Assembly: GCA_010909165.1 (NCBI GenBank)
Contig: VJWM01000151.1
Location: forward strand, 310,001 to 374,000
Reading direction: 5' to 3'
Length of the DNA stretch: 64,000 bases
DNA from: Anthoceros angustus
Lineage: Eukaryota; Streptophyta; Anthocerotopsida; Anthocerotales; Anthocerotaceae
In this document: positions 22,647-33,889 of the stretch, piece by piece
How positions within the stretch are numbered: position 1 is the stretch's first letter
Layout of the letters: each line of letters opens with the position of its first letter
Notes under the pieces: model-generated
What the model was told of the DNA's origin: nothing
Databases searched by the model: none
What the model saw: only the letters and a program-made list of their open reading frames with translations
Translations under genes and position numbers: made by a program

Positions 22647-25600
22647 GAAACTCCTCTCATGCCATGGTTGAACACATTTTCAAAAACACCTATGGACCTA
22701 TTTTCATTCATTCATTCGTACTATACTATGTGCGCTCAAGAATATATGGGCATGTTCAGGTACCCGCCAAAACGTGAAGCATAGCATTACTTTGAGATCG
22801 TAGAAATAGACTGTGTAAGTAGAGGTTTTTGTTCACCAAACGGTCATCCTCTATTATGAGTTCAACTTGACTGCGGAAACATTTGTACGCTGTGGATAAG
22901 AAGGCAATCAAGAATAACTTAATTGAATTGCGAGGCTTTATTCAACCAGCGAGTCAAAGTGCCACCGAGGATAGTGAAGATGATGGTCATGATGTCGTGC
23001 CCAACGAAGATGATGGCGTGGAGTCCGCGAAGAGTAGGAAACCCTCCGAATGTTAGGTCATCTTCAACGGGCAATTGGTGAGGTTATGCGTGAAGCTCAA
23101 TTCGTAGTTTGAGTGCACATTTCCAAGCGCAGACATATTTCCTCGAAAAGAGTCTAGGCCCATGATAGGAATTTGGTTGTGGTTGTCTCTGTGCCGTAGA
23201 CTTCCCATGCTTAATAACTTCCAATGTTCAAGCCTTTTTCCATTACATGCGAAGGACATGTGGGAGTGTGGTAGTTGCGCTCGGCATTGCGGCATACTAA
23301 CAGTAACACACGATGAGCCATGCATGTTTTTCTGCGATATGTTGGCGGGAACCGGTTGCCACACTTTTCTTCATTCATCGATTGCATTGTGGATCAACCA
23401 TGTGATTATATTTATGGGCACAATTGAGGGTGTGCGAAGCCACCCACCCACCCCACACCCAAAGTCTTTTGTACACACATCCCGCTATGGGCTCACTCTC
23501 CGCCGCAAGGCATCATCGCAATGTGAAAAGGCGCCCGGCCGCCCTACTCCTCGACATGCTTTGCTCCCGCCATCGGGTTCGCCTCATCCAATTTTGATCA
23601 CCGTGTTTTTACGAATCTTTAGGGTTGTTGTGCGAGAAAGACCCGTGACCGCAAAGAATGGCCCTTGTCATGGGTCTTAAATGCACCCCAAATAGGGTTA
23701 CCTCTTGCACCATAACCCTTCACTGCATGAAATGGACCTTGTATCACCGGGTTCTGTGAATTTCCACCCTTCTTTTCTCGCCTTACATTCATTCATACCT
23801 CAAAACCACCAGTTCAAGACCCATGTCAAACCCCTTCAGAGATATATTGAAAACCCCTTCGTGAATATTCACCCCTTCGAAAGATATCGTGTTCGCTTCC
23901 CTTCTCTTGGTTCCTCCGCTGTAATGTACCCATCCCTGAGGCTACTGGCGACTACCGACGGCCAGCGCAAGACAATCCTGTCGTTGTAGGAAGGAGTCCG
24001 CTCCCAAGGGAATGATAGGCTTGCTTGCCGCTGCTTCGCATTTATTCTTACTTCACTTTGCGTCCATTCGCCTCAACGCACATTCATCAAGATCTAACTA
24101 CTCGCAACGCTCACCGTGACAGTCTGGCGTGGCTAAACGCTTAGGGACCTGCTCGTCTGCCTCGCTCACACGTCATTACTTGCACCTCTAGTCCGCTCTT
24201 CTCCACTCACGCCACACTCATCGCCTTAGGGAAAACGCTGGGCTACACCCGACCTCCTCCGCTGCTCGCCGGGTCTCCGTCCGGCTCTACACGCCTCCCG
24301 AGTCCCTCCGCTCACACGCCCGGCCCGCTCGACGCCGGCCGCCTCGACGAACACGGGTCCCCGCCACTCTTCCTCGCACACACCACCACACGCTAGGGTC
24401 CGCCACCGTAACCTTGACTGCCTCCGGTCCGCTGCTCGCCGGACTCAGACTCACGTTAGCAAGAAGACGCACAAGGGTCTGCAAGAAACGCGGCATCAAC
24501 ACCAAGAGAAAGATACTTTACTTAGAGCAGCCTCAGCCCTCTTATACTACGCCGAAGGTCGGCGCCTTTATTACACCCCTATTCTGAGCCGGTGGCTACC
24601 AAGACGCCCTAATCGCCGCCTACCATCCTATTTCCCTCCTATCTCCTCCGCTGCTCGCCGCCTCCACCGGTTCCGCCGGATTGGTGGTCCAATCTCCGAC
24701 AGCCATGGCACCAATCGGATGATCCGCGAGGGACCCTTCCTCTTCCCGAGTCCGGCCTCGACGAACACGGGTCCCCGCCACTCTTCCTCGCACACACAAC
24801 GCTGCTCGTCCCCAAGGTCCCTCCTAGGGCCACCGACTGCCCGCTTCCCCAGAAGCCTGAGGGGACCTCCATTTCCCGAGTCCCGACTGAGGTCCGGCCT
24901 CGACCCGAGTCAACTCGGAGTCTCGCTTCCCGAGTCCGGCCTGGGTCCGGCTTATCTTCGGGTTCGGACCTCGTGGTCCGATCTTATTACCGGGTCCGGC
25001 CCAAGCTCCGGACTTTACCCGCTGGACCTCATCGCTAGGTCCTCATCCTTCCCACCGACCTTGTCTTGGGTCGGTTTGGCTTCCTCCTTCCGCCTCCTTC
25101 AAGGCCTCCGCCTATCTTCCCGAGTGCGCCGACTTACCTCGGGATTCGTGGTATTGGCTGCCCGCCTCCTCCCGATGCTCTTCTCCCCGCTACTGCTCCA
25201 AACAGGCCACTAGAGTCCCGTCTTTGTCCCCATGCCCTTCATCCCCTTCTCGAGCCTTCCAGGTCCGCCTATTTGAAGGCTACCGAGAGGTCGCCAATGT
25301 CTTAAGGAGCTCGGCGTGGTAATAGGCAAAGTCCGAATCAACTTGTCAATTGCCTCTTCCACGGTGCCCGAGCACCCGATACTCCTTCGCCATAGGTGTT
25401 CCGTCAAGCGTCGGCTTGTTGGACCACCTCCCCGCCAGTTTGATACCGGAGCCGGTCAGATCACGCGAGGCTACAAGGGCCGCCTCCTCCTTGCCTCCTC
25501 CTCGCCTCCGCCGCTAACTCCGCCATCTCCTTGCGGTCTTCCGCCTCCGCCGCTAGCTTACGCCATAGCGCAGCCCTTCCGCTTTCTCAATCGGACCAGC

Positions 25601-26404
25601 AGCCTTTTCTCAAGGCCCAGCTCTCGCCTCCTCCGCTCATTCCCGCTAACTCCGCCATCTCCTCTCCAAAGTGTCGGGCAACTCGCCTGATGCGGGCCTC
25701 GCCTGTGTCCTTCTCCATTTCGCGACGCCCGCCCCTGCTCCATCGCCTTACTTCCTCCGTCGCCAACAGAGCCGGAGCCGCCTTATTTCGCTCGTGATCC
25801 GCGATCACGCCCGCAGACACCATTCCTCTCAATGGTAACTTGAGCCGCAGCCTGTGGTCTCCTTGCGGTCTTCCATCTCCGCTACCGGGCGCCCACCACG
25901 CAATCGAGACCGAGATCCTCCATCTCCTTGCTGCGGCTTCCTCCTCCTGCATGGCCGGGCCCAGACTGCCCGCCTCGCCTCCTCCGCTGCTCGCCGCCTC
26001 CACCGGCCCGATCACGCCGATAGTGATCACGACGGTCTTAGCGGCTTCCTTCCGCCTCCTTGCCGCTTTCACTGAAGCCGCCATTTGGCGCTGGTCCGGC
26101 CTGGGTCCGGCCGCCCGCCAGTCACGAGCCTTCTCCGCTTGCGCCCGGCCTCCTCGCCTCCCGATGCTCTTCTCCGCCCGCAGAGGTCTTCCGCCTGCTT
26201 GGGCCTCTCAGGCTCGCTCACCGCCACCCAAATGAAGGAATTTAGTCCGTCTGCCGATGGACCACTTCCTCCTCGGCCTCCTCGCTTCCTTCCTCGATGC
26301 GGCCGAGAGCTTCCTTCCTCCTGCCTCCTGGCCACCTCCAACCGCCTCCCGAGGAGCACCATACGCCTCGGTGGCTTCTACCTCCGGGTCTTCTCCCCAG
26401 AGAC

Positions 26405-26821
26405 TTAAAGCATACCGTCCATGACGGTAGCCAGGACCCGCCGTGTTTCTTCCACGGCCGCCACTGGTGAGACCCCCACAAAGTCCGTAGTGGGAGCGGG
26501 CATTTCACGGTCCGCCAAGGACCTCCATACCGCAGTCCGGAGTAAGTCCGGACTGGGTTCTCCGGACCTAATCAGGACCCTTAGGTCCTGAGTGCTGAGC
26601 TCCGGAGCTTCACCCTCCTTGGCCCTCTTGGCCGCCAGTTCCTTATTTGCCCTCTTCGTCCTGGGGCTCGGAGGGGGTGAGGGGGTCCGGGAGCTAGCCC
26701 TTTTGCCCCTTCCTGTCGGGGATGACTGCCCGTGCGGCCGCCGCCATGACCTCCTCCGCCTCCCGCCGCCTCCTCCGCCCGCCTCTTGACCTCTTGCCAC
26801 CTGCAAGGTGGGTAAGGGCAT
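26405..26821 (-). CDS. unknown ORF, possible gag fragment
   Basis: 138 residues: a Gly/Arg/Ser/Pro-rich first half, then a more ordered second half (LSTQDLRVLIRSGEPSPDLL, REMPAPTTDFVGVSPVAAVE). The second half has protein-like composition and contains the recurring TCCGGACT motifs at DNA level. No recognised domain. Confidence 0.25.
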   Translation of the reverse strand: MPLPTLQVARGQEAGGGGGGRRRRSWRRPHGQSSPTGRGKRASSRTPSPPPSPRTKRANKELAAKRAKEGEAPELSTQDLRVLIRSGEPSPDLLRTAVWRSLADREMPAPTTDFVGVSPVAAVEETRRVLATVMDGML

Positions 26822-28532
26822 GCACCGCCCGAGGTGCTACAGGCTGCCTTGGTTCTCGCCGAGTCCGCTTGGCCTTAGGGGTCGGCCCCCACCTCGGGCG
26901 CCAAAGAGATAGCGCCAGAGCCGGAGCCGCAACCGCCAACTCCCGCCTCCTCCTCCCGCCTCCCGCCGCTGATTGCTCCGAGGAGGCACTGTGGAGAAGG
27001 GAAGCGGGATTTCTTCCCATACTTCCTCGGGTGGTGAGGGGGTCCCTGCACGATGGAGTCCGAATCCTCCCGCCGCCCTCCTCCCGGTCCGCTTGGCCTT
27101 AGGGGTCGGCCCCCACCTCGGGCGCCTTCGCCTCCTCCTCGGCCTCCTTCCCGAGCGCCCGCCGATCTCTCCTCCTTCAGAGTTCAAATGTCCCCATACA
27201 TGGATCGTATGGGGACAACCCAGATGGCGAGGGCTTCGCCTCACCATGGCCTCGCCTCCCTGGTTGAACCGGCTAAGATAATCCTTCCCCCGCCTCTTCC
27301 CTCAACGCATGCAGAACACCAAGAATTATCACCAAGGTGATCCACCTTGGTGAGCAGTTCCAATGGACAATAATCCGGCTACTTTCTACTGTGGCTGGTC
27401 CGATATCAACCACCGCTGGTTGTCCGCTGCCTGTGCCTCAAAGATCGCCACACATCGGCCCCATCTTCCTTCGCCTTGAGGGGCCTGACCACGCCCATCT
27501 TCCTCCTTGGGCGGTTAGGCCGCCTCAGACCTCCAAGGTCCATCGCTTAGATCCTCCCGAGGTTCTTGACCGAACCTCCTTGTTGGCCGCCAACATCTTC
27601 CCGAACTCCCGACCAGAGTGACATCACAAACGCCCGCATACTGAACACATCTAAGTGCCACTCCTCGACTAATTCCCCGCCTCCACCAGGCCCAAAGTCC
27701 GGATAGCGCCGGTCACAATGTTGCGCCTACCAGTTCCATGGCTCCCGGACCTCCGCAGCCTTTTGGGTGCCATCGCCTTCTTCTCCCTCGTTGTCAGAGC
27801 CGCCGGGCGAGTCCGCCGGCACGATGCGCCTCTTCGCTCACCGCTCCAACCCCGACGGTGAGCCGCGCTGAAGATGCTCGGGCGCCAAAGAGATAGCGCC
27901 AGAGCCGGCGGAGCGCAAGAGACCGCGAATTGTCTCGAGGTCGCCGAAATGACCTCCGCCTTGAGGGGCCTGACCACGCCCATCTTCCTCCTTGGGCGGT
28001 TGTAGGCGCCTCGTCTGTAATCGCCAGAGGTCCGCATGGCTTACTCGACCTTACGCCCGCTTACTCGACCTTACGCCGCAGCTGCTGGGCGTGAATACCG
28101 CTATAACGGCCTCGCAAGGCTACGGCCCCGACCACCGCATGCCCGCCCACTGTGGCCGCCCACGTGGCGCCGCTTAGTCTGCCCTCACGACTCAACTTCT
28201 AAGTTACTTTCCCTGGCGTACTTATCATGTTTTGACCCGGAGTGGGGTCCAGACTTATCCCGGTACCGGCGTAGTCCGGAGCTCGCCATAGTGGTACCGG
28301 GGTACGTTGCCCACTCCGGAGTCCAGTCCGGAGCGCCATCCGTGCTTATTCCTCCTTTTCCGCCTTATTTTACTATTCCAACCTACCAAAAAAAACAAAA
28401 TCCCACTTAATTCCTACCCCCAAGGGAAGTCCATAGTCCACAGCTACTACGACGGGAATGGAGATGGTGGCCATCACCCAGCAGCCCCGCAACCTGCTCC
28501 GGTCCAAGCCGCCGAGCCTCGACGGACCAGGA

Positions 28533-28619
28533 GTCCAGGGTGTCATTTCGAGGCTCCGTCACGTGTCCGTCGAGGCGTCAGGGTGTCCGTCGAGGCTCCG
28601 TCAAAATGACACCCTGGAC
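28533..28619. repeat. 16-bp perfect inverted repeat with repeated loop
   Basis: GTCCAGGGTGTCATTT at 28533 and its exact reverse complement AAATGACACCCTGGAC at 28604. The 55-base loop holds two copies each of GTCCGTCGAGGC and CGAGGCTCCGTCA. LRR similarity starts immediately to the right, so this marks a breakpoint of the kinase unit. Confidence 0.9.
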
Positions 28620-30515
28620 TACGGATTCCGCTCTGAAGCAGTGAACCTTTCCCGGAACCAATTAGTGGGACAACTTCCGGGTAACATAGGCCTCAAGTCG
28701 CTTGATGTGTTGGATCTGTCATGGAACGGTCTGCAGGGCCCCATCCAGTCCGGATTGGGGGATGTGACGCACCTCGACCTGTCTAACAACCACTTGTCTG
28801 GCCCCATCCCGCAGGATATTCGTATGTCTCCCTTAGGTCCGTACGGATGGGTGGACCTGTCTGGAAATGAGCTGAATGGCAGCATTCCTGCCAGTTTGCT
28901 ATATGGACCACAGCATGTGAATCTTTCAAGAAATTGTCTAGTTGGCGAGATACCGAATGGTCCGGGAGATTCAACGTTTCGGCCTGACGTTCACGTTGAT
29001 CTGAGTGACAATCAGCTTCATGGCCCTATTCCTTCCGCTTTTTTCTTCTATCTTCGTCCGAAACAGCTGTGGCTTCAAAACAACAACTTCTCTGGTGACA
29101 ACAATTTGGTCTCCGAGGGAGGGATGCCACCTGACCTTTTCACAGGGCTGCGCAACTTGGAGCATTTCAACGCATCCAACAACAACCTATCCGGCCCCAT
29201 TCCAGGAACCTTTCCTCCCACTCTCCGAGTCTTGGACCTTAGCCACAACCATCTGACAGGACCGATACCCGGTAATCTCTTTTTTGCTTTGCTTCACTTG
29301 GAATACATCAATCTGTCCGGCAACCATCTCTCAGGACCCATTCCAGAGAACCTGACTCGCGAGGATGTCTTTAAGGCAAGCTCCTTTGCCGACAATCCGG
29401 GGCTGTGCGGCGGACCTCTGCCCGCTTGTGTCCCCCCTCAACCTCCTACGAGTCGGGTCAGTGTGCGGCTGCTTGTGGCAGTAGTGTTTGCCGCTGTCTT
29501 GATTTCTACGGGTAGTTGTTTGCTCCTGGTCTGACATGGAGAGTGTACTCGAAAAGCACCAGCAAGATGCGGACTTGATTGCCACGCTGCTCGAGAGGGA
29601 AACCGTGGCGGTGATGCCCTTCGGCAGCTCCGCAGAGCCACCTCCAACTTTTCAGAGTCGGCCCAGATCGGAGTGGGCGGCTTCGGCACGGTCTACACTG
29701 GCAAGCTCGCTGATGACACACAGGTAGCAATCAAGAAGGGCAAGCGGGAAGGCTCCCCCGAGTACAAGCAGCAGTTTCTCAACGAGGTCAGGATTCTGTC
29801 AGGAGTGAAGCACCGACACTTGGTGAAGCTGCTGGGCTGTTCCATGGAAAACAAAATTGCTCTCCTCGTCTTCGAGTTTGTCCCCAACGGCACACTGCTG
29901 GAACATCTGCAGGGGAAAAGAGAAGGATTTTCCCCGCTCACCTGGAGACAACGCCTTCTCATAGCGCTTCAGACTTCCGATGCACTGGCGTATCTTCATT
30001 CGGCTGCCGACCCTCCCATCTTCCACCGAGATGTGAAGTCTTCAAATATTCTCCTCGACGATGACCTCAATGCGAAGGTGGCAGATTTCGGCATCTCCAA
30101 GCTGGCTCCTAACAAGGCAGCCACTCATGTTTCCACAGTCGCAGTCCAAGGCACCATGGGCTACATCGACCCTGAGTACTATGTCAGCTTCCAGCTCACT
30201 CCCAAGAGCGATGTCTACAGCTTCGGCGTTGTGCTGCTGGAACTCATCTCAGCTCAGCCTGCTGTAGATTTTCAGAGAGGGTATGATGAGGCCAGCTTGG
30301 CGCACCTGGCATTTTCTGCCATGGACAGGGGAACTGGGAAGGGCTGGTCGACCCCGTGTTGGCGGACACATATAGTTTAGCCAGTGGAAGGCATCCATAG
30401 ACAGTGTGGGCGCTTTGGCTGTCCGGTGCTTGGCCCTCAGATCCCGAGATCGTCCCGACATGAGAGAGGTCCGGAAGGTGTTGCAAACCGTCTGGCTTCA
30501 CTCGGACTCGGAGGC
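28617..30515 (+). pseudogene. LRR receptor kinase with WAKL-like kinase, unit A (broken)
   Basis: The ectodomain to about 29490 has some ten LRRs (VLDLSWNGLQGPI, HLDLSNNHLSGPIP, VLDLSHNHLTGPIP) capped by NPGLCGGPLPAC, then a membrane segment (LLVAVVFAAVLISTGSCLLL). An in-frame TGA at 29532 and at least two further one-base changes separate it from the kinase. Kinase pieces are GVGGFGTVYTGKL, VAIKKG, PIFHRDVKSSNILLDD, VADFGISKLA and TMGYIDPEYY, closest in style to wall-associated-kinase-like (WAKL) proteins. A frameshift near 30335 ends the kinase early (compare the intact 3' frame of unit B). A working version would be a plasma-membrane receptor kinase; this copy is a pseudogene. Upstream ORF residues before 28617 are probably not part of it. 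Confidence 0.8.
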
Positions 30516-31760
30516 ATCGGATCATGTCTTGTTGCGATGTCCATGCTTTCCCGCAGCAAAGTTCCCACAGTTGCACCACCATATCCGCCCCTGAAATTGA
30601 GATGTCTTCTCTGCTTTCAGCATTGTAGAAGCCAGCTGCTGCCGGTAGACGCATGATGGACTGATGCATAAGAGAGCGAATATTATCAGGATGGTATGTA
30701 CTAAATGTCTCTCTCCTCTGCATAACAAGGTCTGAATCGTGCCCGTGCTGGAGGCAGGTGCTAGGTGACTAGATTGGACATCTGAACATGGGTTATTCTG
30801 TCGATATGCTTGTGAAGTATGTCAGGCCTTTTTGAGACCTTCTTTCAACCTTCGGATAACCAGGGCAAGCCCGGATACTTGTACATACTTTGCAAGATTT
30901 CCACCTGGGTAAGCTGCACGACAGTATGATCCAGTAGGCTGAAAAGCGCAATAGCTTCACTCTGTTCAAACAGTTGCATCATGTCTCATTTTGAAACTGT
31001 CAAAGGCCAACACAGTTTTCACATTTAAGATCTTTCCCAATATCGCCTGCGTTGTGTTGAAATCCCAGTTGTTGCCTTCATGCACGCATTATCTGCAGCA
31101 AATCCCAGGTAGTAGAATACAGAGAGGGAACAAAGAAAACCAGGATGGAGGTGTTGACCCCCGACAGAGGCCCATAAAGATCAAGGCACAGTGCTCCTGG
31201 GAATAGTCCTTCAAAAGGGACACAACAGGCTCTTTGAAAGGTTTCCGAGACAGAAAACAGACAGAGGGAAGACCTCCTCCGCTCCATCTTGGTCTTGCCC
31301 ATGCTCTGCCCACCGCACCTCACTCCCTTGGCCTTGCAATCCTTCTCCTCTTTCTGCCGACTTCTTGAAGTGCGTGCAAGCTGCCATCACCAGTGAACAA
31401 AACAATCAAGAACAAGTTCCAGTTGCACTCCAAGAAAATTGCCGCTGCCATCAACACAGACTCGTCTCAGCAAGCTCCGATGTAACGTTAACCACGGCTA
31501 CTCGCAGCTGGCCCTGCTCGTCCACGCTTCCTTTTGGCTCGCGCAAACCAGCCAGCAAGGCATTCACAGCTCCTGGCGGCATGGAACTTCTCCAGCCAGA
31601 GATTCTCGCTGCTGGGCTGCACCCTGCGGATTTCTTGCTTGGTGACGGTCGGTTCCTTTCAAGCTAGCCCACCCGCATCCTCCTTTCCTTCTGGCGATCT
31701 TGTGATCCTCGAATTCCCCCAGCTGTCCTCGATCCTTCGCGACCAGTGCTAGAAGATCTA
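30516..31760. repeat. 3' flank of unit A, homologous to 38640-39960
   Basis: Blocks such as AAGCTGCACGACAGTATGAT (30910; 38927), CAGTTGCATCATGTC (30970; 38984) and AGATTC(T/A)CGCTGCTGGGCTGCACC (31600; 39848) occur in the same order as in unit B. No protein is recognised; this is probably kinase 3' UTR plus spacer. Unit B contains extra insertions (CCCH and P450 pieces) that unit A lacks. Confidence 0.7.
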
Positions 31761-32103
31761 TCACGGGACGACGACAGCCAGAGCCACGGGCGCCGCACCA
31801 GCCGCGAAGGTGCTCCAGGCAGAGGGCGGCAGAAGCACCTGCTGCGCATTCCGTATGCCCACAACCTTATCAATTCCCAGGAAGGAACCAGAGTGTGAAT
31901 CCATCCCCATCAAGACCAGACACCACACTCCAACACTGAGAATCGACTGTGCGAAACAGACTCACCTACCGCACCCTGGACGCACAAGGCCTGCTCCTGG
32001 TTTCCAGAACCTTCCATGTCAGATTGCCGTGCTGAAAAACGGATCCGGAGACGGCCTTGTTTGCTCGAACCGCAGAGCTGGGCCTGGTTGCCATGTCCGC
32101 CAT
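31761..32103 (-). pseudogene. ALS3/UPF0014-like gene, unit A (truncated pseudogene)
   Basis: A first exon (32103-31966) begins ATGGCGGACATGGCAACC, matching the start of the unit B gene, but an in-frame TAG falls exactly at the donor (CGGTAG|GTGAGT). The second exon starts at 31865 after ATAAG and reads VVGIRNAQQVLLPPSAWSTF, AAGAAPVALA, then stops at 31761. All later exons are missing. It is a dead partial copy of the gene at 40731-42006. Confidence 0.8.
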
Positions 32104-33889
32104 AGCCGGCCAGGTATTCGAAGCGATGAAACCATCTGATTCGACCAAACGCTTGATTACTCCATTCCTTCCTTCAAACTTTGAAACCGCCTCGTGGAAA
32201 CTTGAAAGCAACACGACGCAGTTACATACCTACAGTACTTATGTGTGTACAGTTGTCGACTTTGCATTCATCGTGGCAGTTACCTAAATGGTGGGCCCCA
32301 CCTCACCCATGGACAGGCGTCGCCAGACAACGGGCAACGCTAAGCAAAGGCTGGTAAGCGAGGGCTCAAGAAAGGCAGCTAGCATTTTAGGGCCGCAAGA
32401 AATGTAAAACAATGGTAGATCTCTCCCATCGGCAGGCAGCATATGTGTGAGGCGCCGATAGCAAGCTGAGTTTCCAAGCCTCCCCTCAAATTTGGCTTTC
32501 TTCCTCGTTGGCAAAGATATACATGTGACATGTTAAAGCAACATATATACCCCTACCCTAGATCAACAAATACAATAATTAGGGTTTTAGAATTAGTGCC
32601 CACTGACCTTTGTGGTCCTATGCAAATAAATCCTTAACAACCGGCGTGCCCGCCTGTTATGCTTGCACGAGTCCTTTCGTCTGAAAATTTCTTAATTAGG
32701 GTTTACTTTGTAGAGTTTCGAGACTAGAAACGATGAAAGTGCACAAGTCCTTCTTACGCAAAACCTCTAAAATGCATGGAGAGTGCACCACCTCTTGAGG
32801 TGACACCATACACTAGTCTTGTTTCACCGAGGCTATAATGATTTCGATAGTTGTATATATAATGTCAATCATCATAGTCATGTTCCTAGTCTCGCTACAT
32901 ACATAGGTGGTCACATTGTGATCTCATAATGTGAGCATGCTAAACTACCATGTGTGCACGAGTCCTTCTGAAATTTTTGAGAACAGTGAAGATGCACAAG
33001 TCCTTTTCTCACAAGAACTCACAAGTCCTTTTCTCACAAGAACTCTAAAAAAACAATGAAAGTTCAAGGACAAACTGCGCCACCTCTTGAGCGGACACCA
33101 TATAATAGTCTTGCTGTATACATTCCATGCCAGACTACATCTAGCAAGATCTGGAAGCTCAAGGCATAAAGCTTGCCCTACCTTTTGAACTTCAAGCAAA
33201 AAAGCATAAAGTTTGCACCACCTTTGCAACTGACACTATAACTGTCTTGGAACACCGAGGCCATGATAATCGAAAGTTATATATTATCAAAATCTCACGA
33301 GGTATGGAAGTTTTTCCGCACGAAATTACTCTAAAAGAAGATGAAAGGTCAGGGACCGAGATTGCGCCACCTCCCGAGCTGACAGCCGACGCAGAACAAT
33401 AGTGTAATTACCCACTGGCACCGAAGCTATCTTGATCTTGTGAGCCCCGGTCGGGGATCGGGGTGGCTCCAGGCCGCTGCAGGGCATCGGAATAGAGGCT
33501 TGGATACTTGTCGGAGCTGCGGAAGCAGTCGGGATGCGGTTGGCATTCCCAAATTCCCTTATCCGATTTCCATTCCATGACCATCGGAAATCGAGAAGGG
33601 AATCGGGATATGTTCGGTCTGTCACTTTTTTGGTGGCATGACAGATCTCACACTTTTGGAGACGTATGTGGAGAAAGGAAGGGGCGGAGTTTGAACCCAC
33701 TACAAGACCTAGGACAGCTTGAGAATTTCTTGGAATAAATATTTTACTGATATTCGTAACATTTTCAGTGACGAAAAATCATATCCATGTACAAGAAAAA
33801 CATACATATTCAATCAACACTTGGATTAAAGCAAAACATGTAAGGTGCGTGACAGTTGGAGAGCGCAGCCAAGGCCGGGACGGCGAACT
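32104..33889. other. gene-free; degenerate satellite-like repeats at 32640-33430
   Basis: Between 32640 and 33430 a loose unit recurs about four times: a (C/G)AAGTCCTT start, then GC(G/A)CCACCTC(T/C)(T/C)GAG, then a GACACCATA-(N)-AGTCTTG block and an ATATAT-rich tail. An exact 24-bp tandem pair (CAAGTCCTTTTCTCACAAGA core) lies at 32997-33044. The rest is AT-rich spacer. Confidence 0.6.

Larger units (their letters stand above)
21613..23893. repeat. inverted repeat arms flanking about 2.2 kb (21613-21642 and 23865-23893)
   Basis: The left arm AACACGATATCTTTCGAAGG... is the reverse complement of the right arm ...CCTTCGAAAGATATCGTGTT over about 29 bases, with one extra G in the left arm. Weaker similarity continues inward. 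Between the arms lie a SINE-like fragment and GC palindromes, but no transposase. Confidence 0.6.
18766..28440. other. 10-kb GC-rich gene-free region built of duplicated fragments
   Basis: Runs of CCGCCTCCTC-type sequence dominate, and blocks recur. Examples are CTCCGCTGCTCGCCGCCTCC (24650 and 25983), the block containing ACGAACACGGGTCCCCGCCA (24349 and 24760), GGGGTCGGCCCCCACCTCGG (26878 and 27101), GGCGCCAAAGAGATAGCGCC (26897 and 27879) and GGGGCCTGACCACGCCCATC (27480 and 27965). Most longer open frames are on the minus strand and are low-complexity Glu/Ala/Arg helices, as expected of gag or coiled-coil debris. No intact gene or polymerase motif found. Confidence 0.6.

Noticed and set aside
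22036-22671. 211-residue plus-strand ORF
   Set aside because: Contains the translation typical of a tRNA-derived SINE (RTRTHDLL) and a run of Asn from (AAC)n; not a protein gene.
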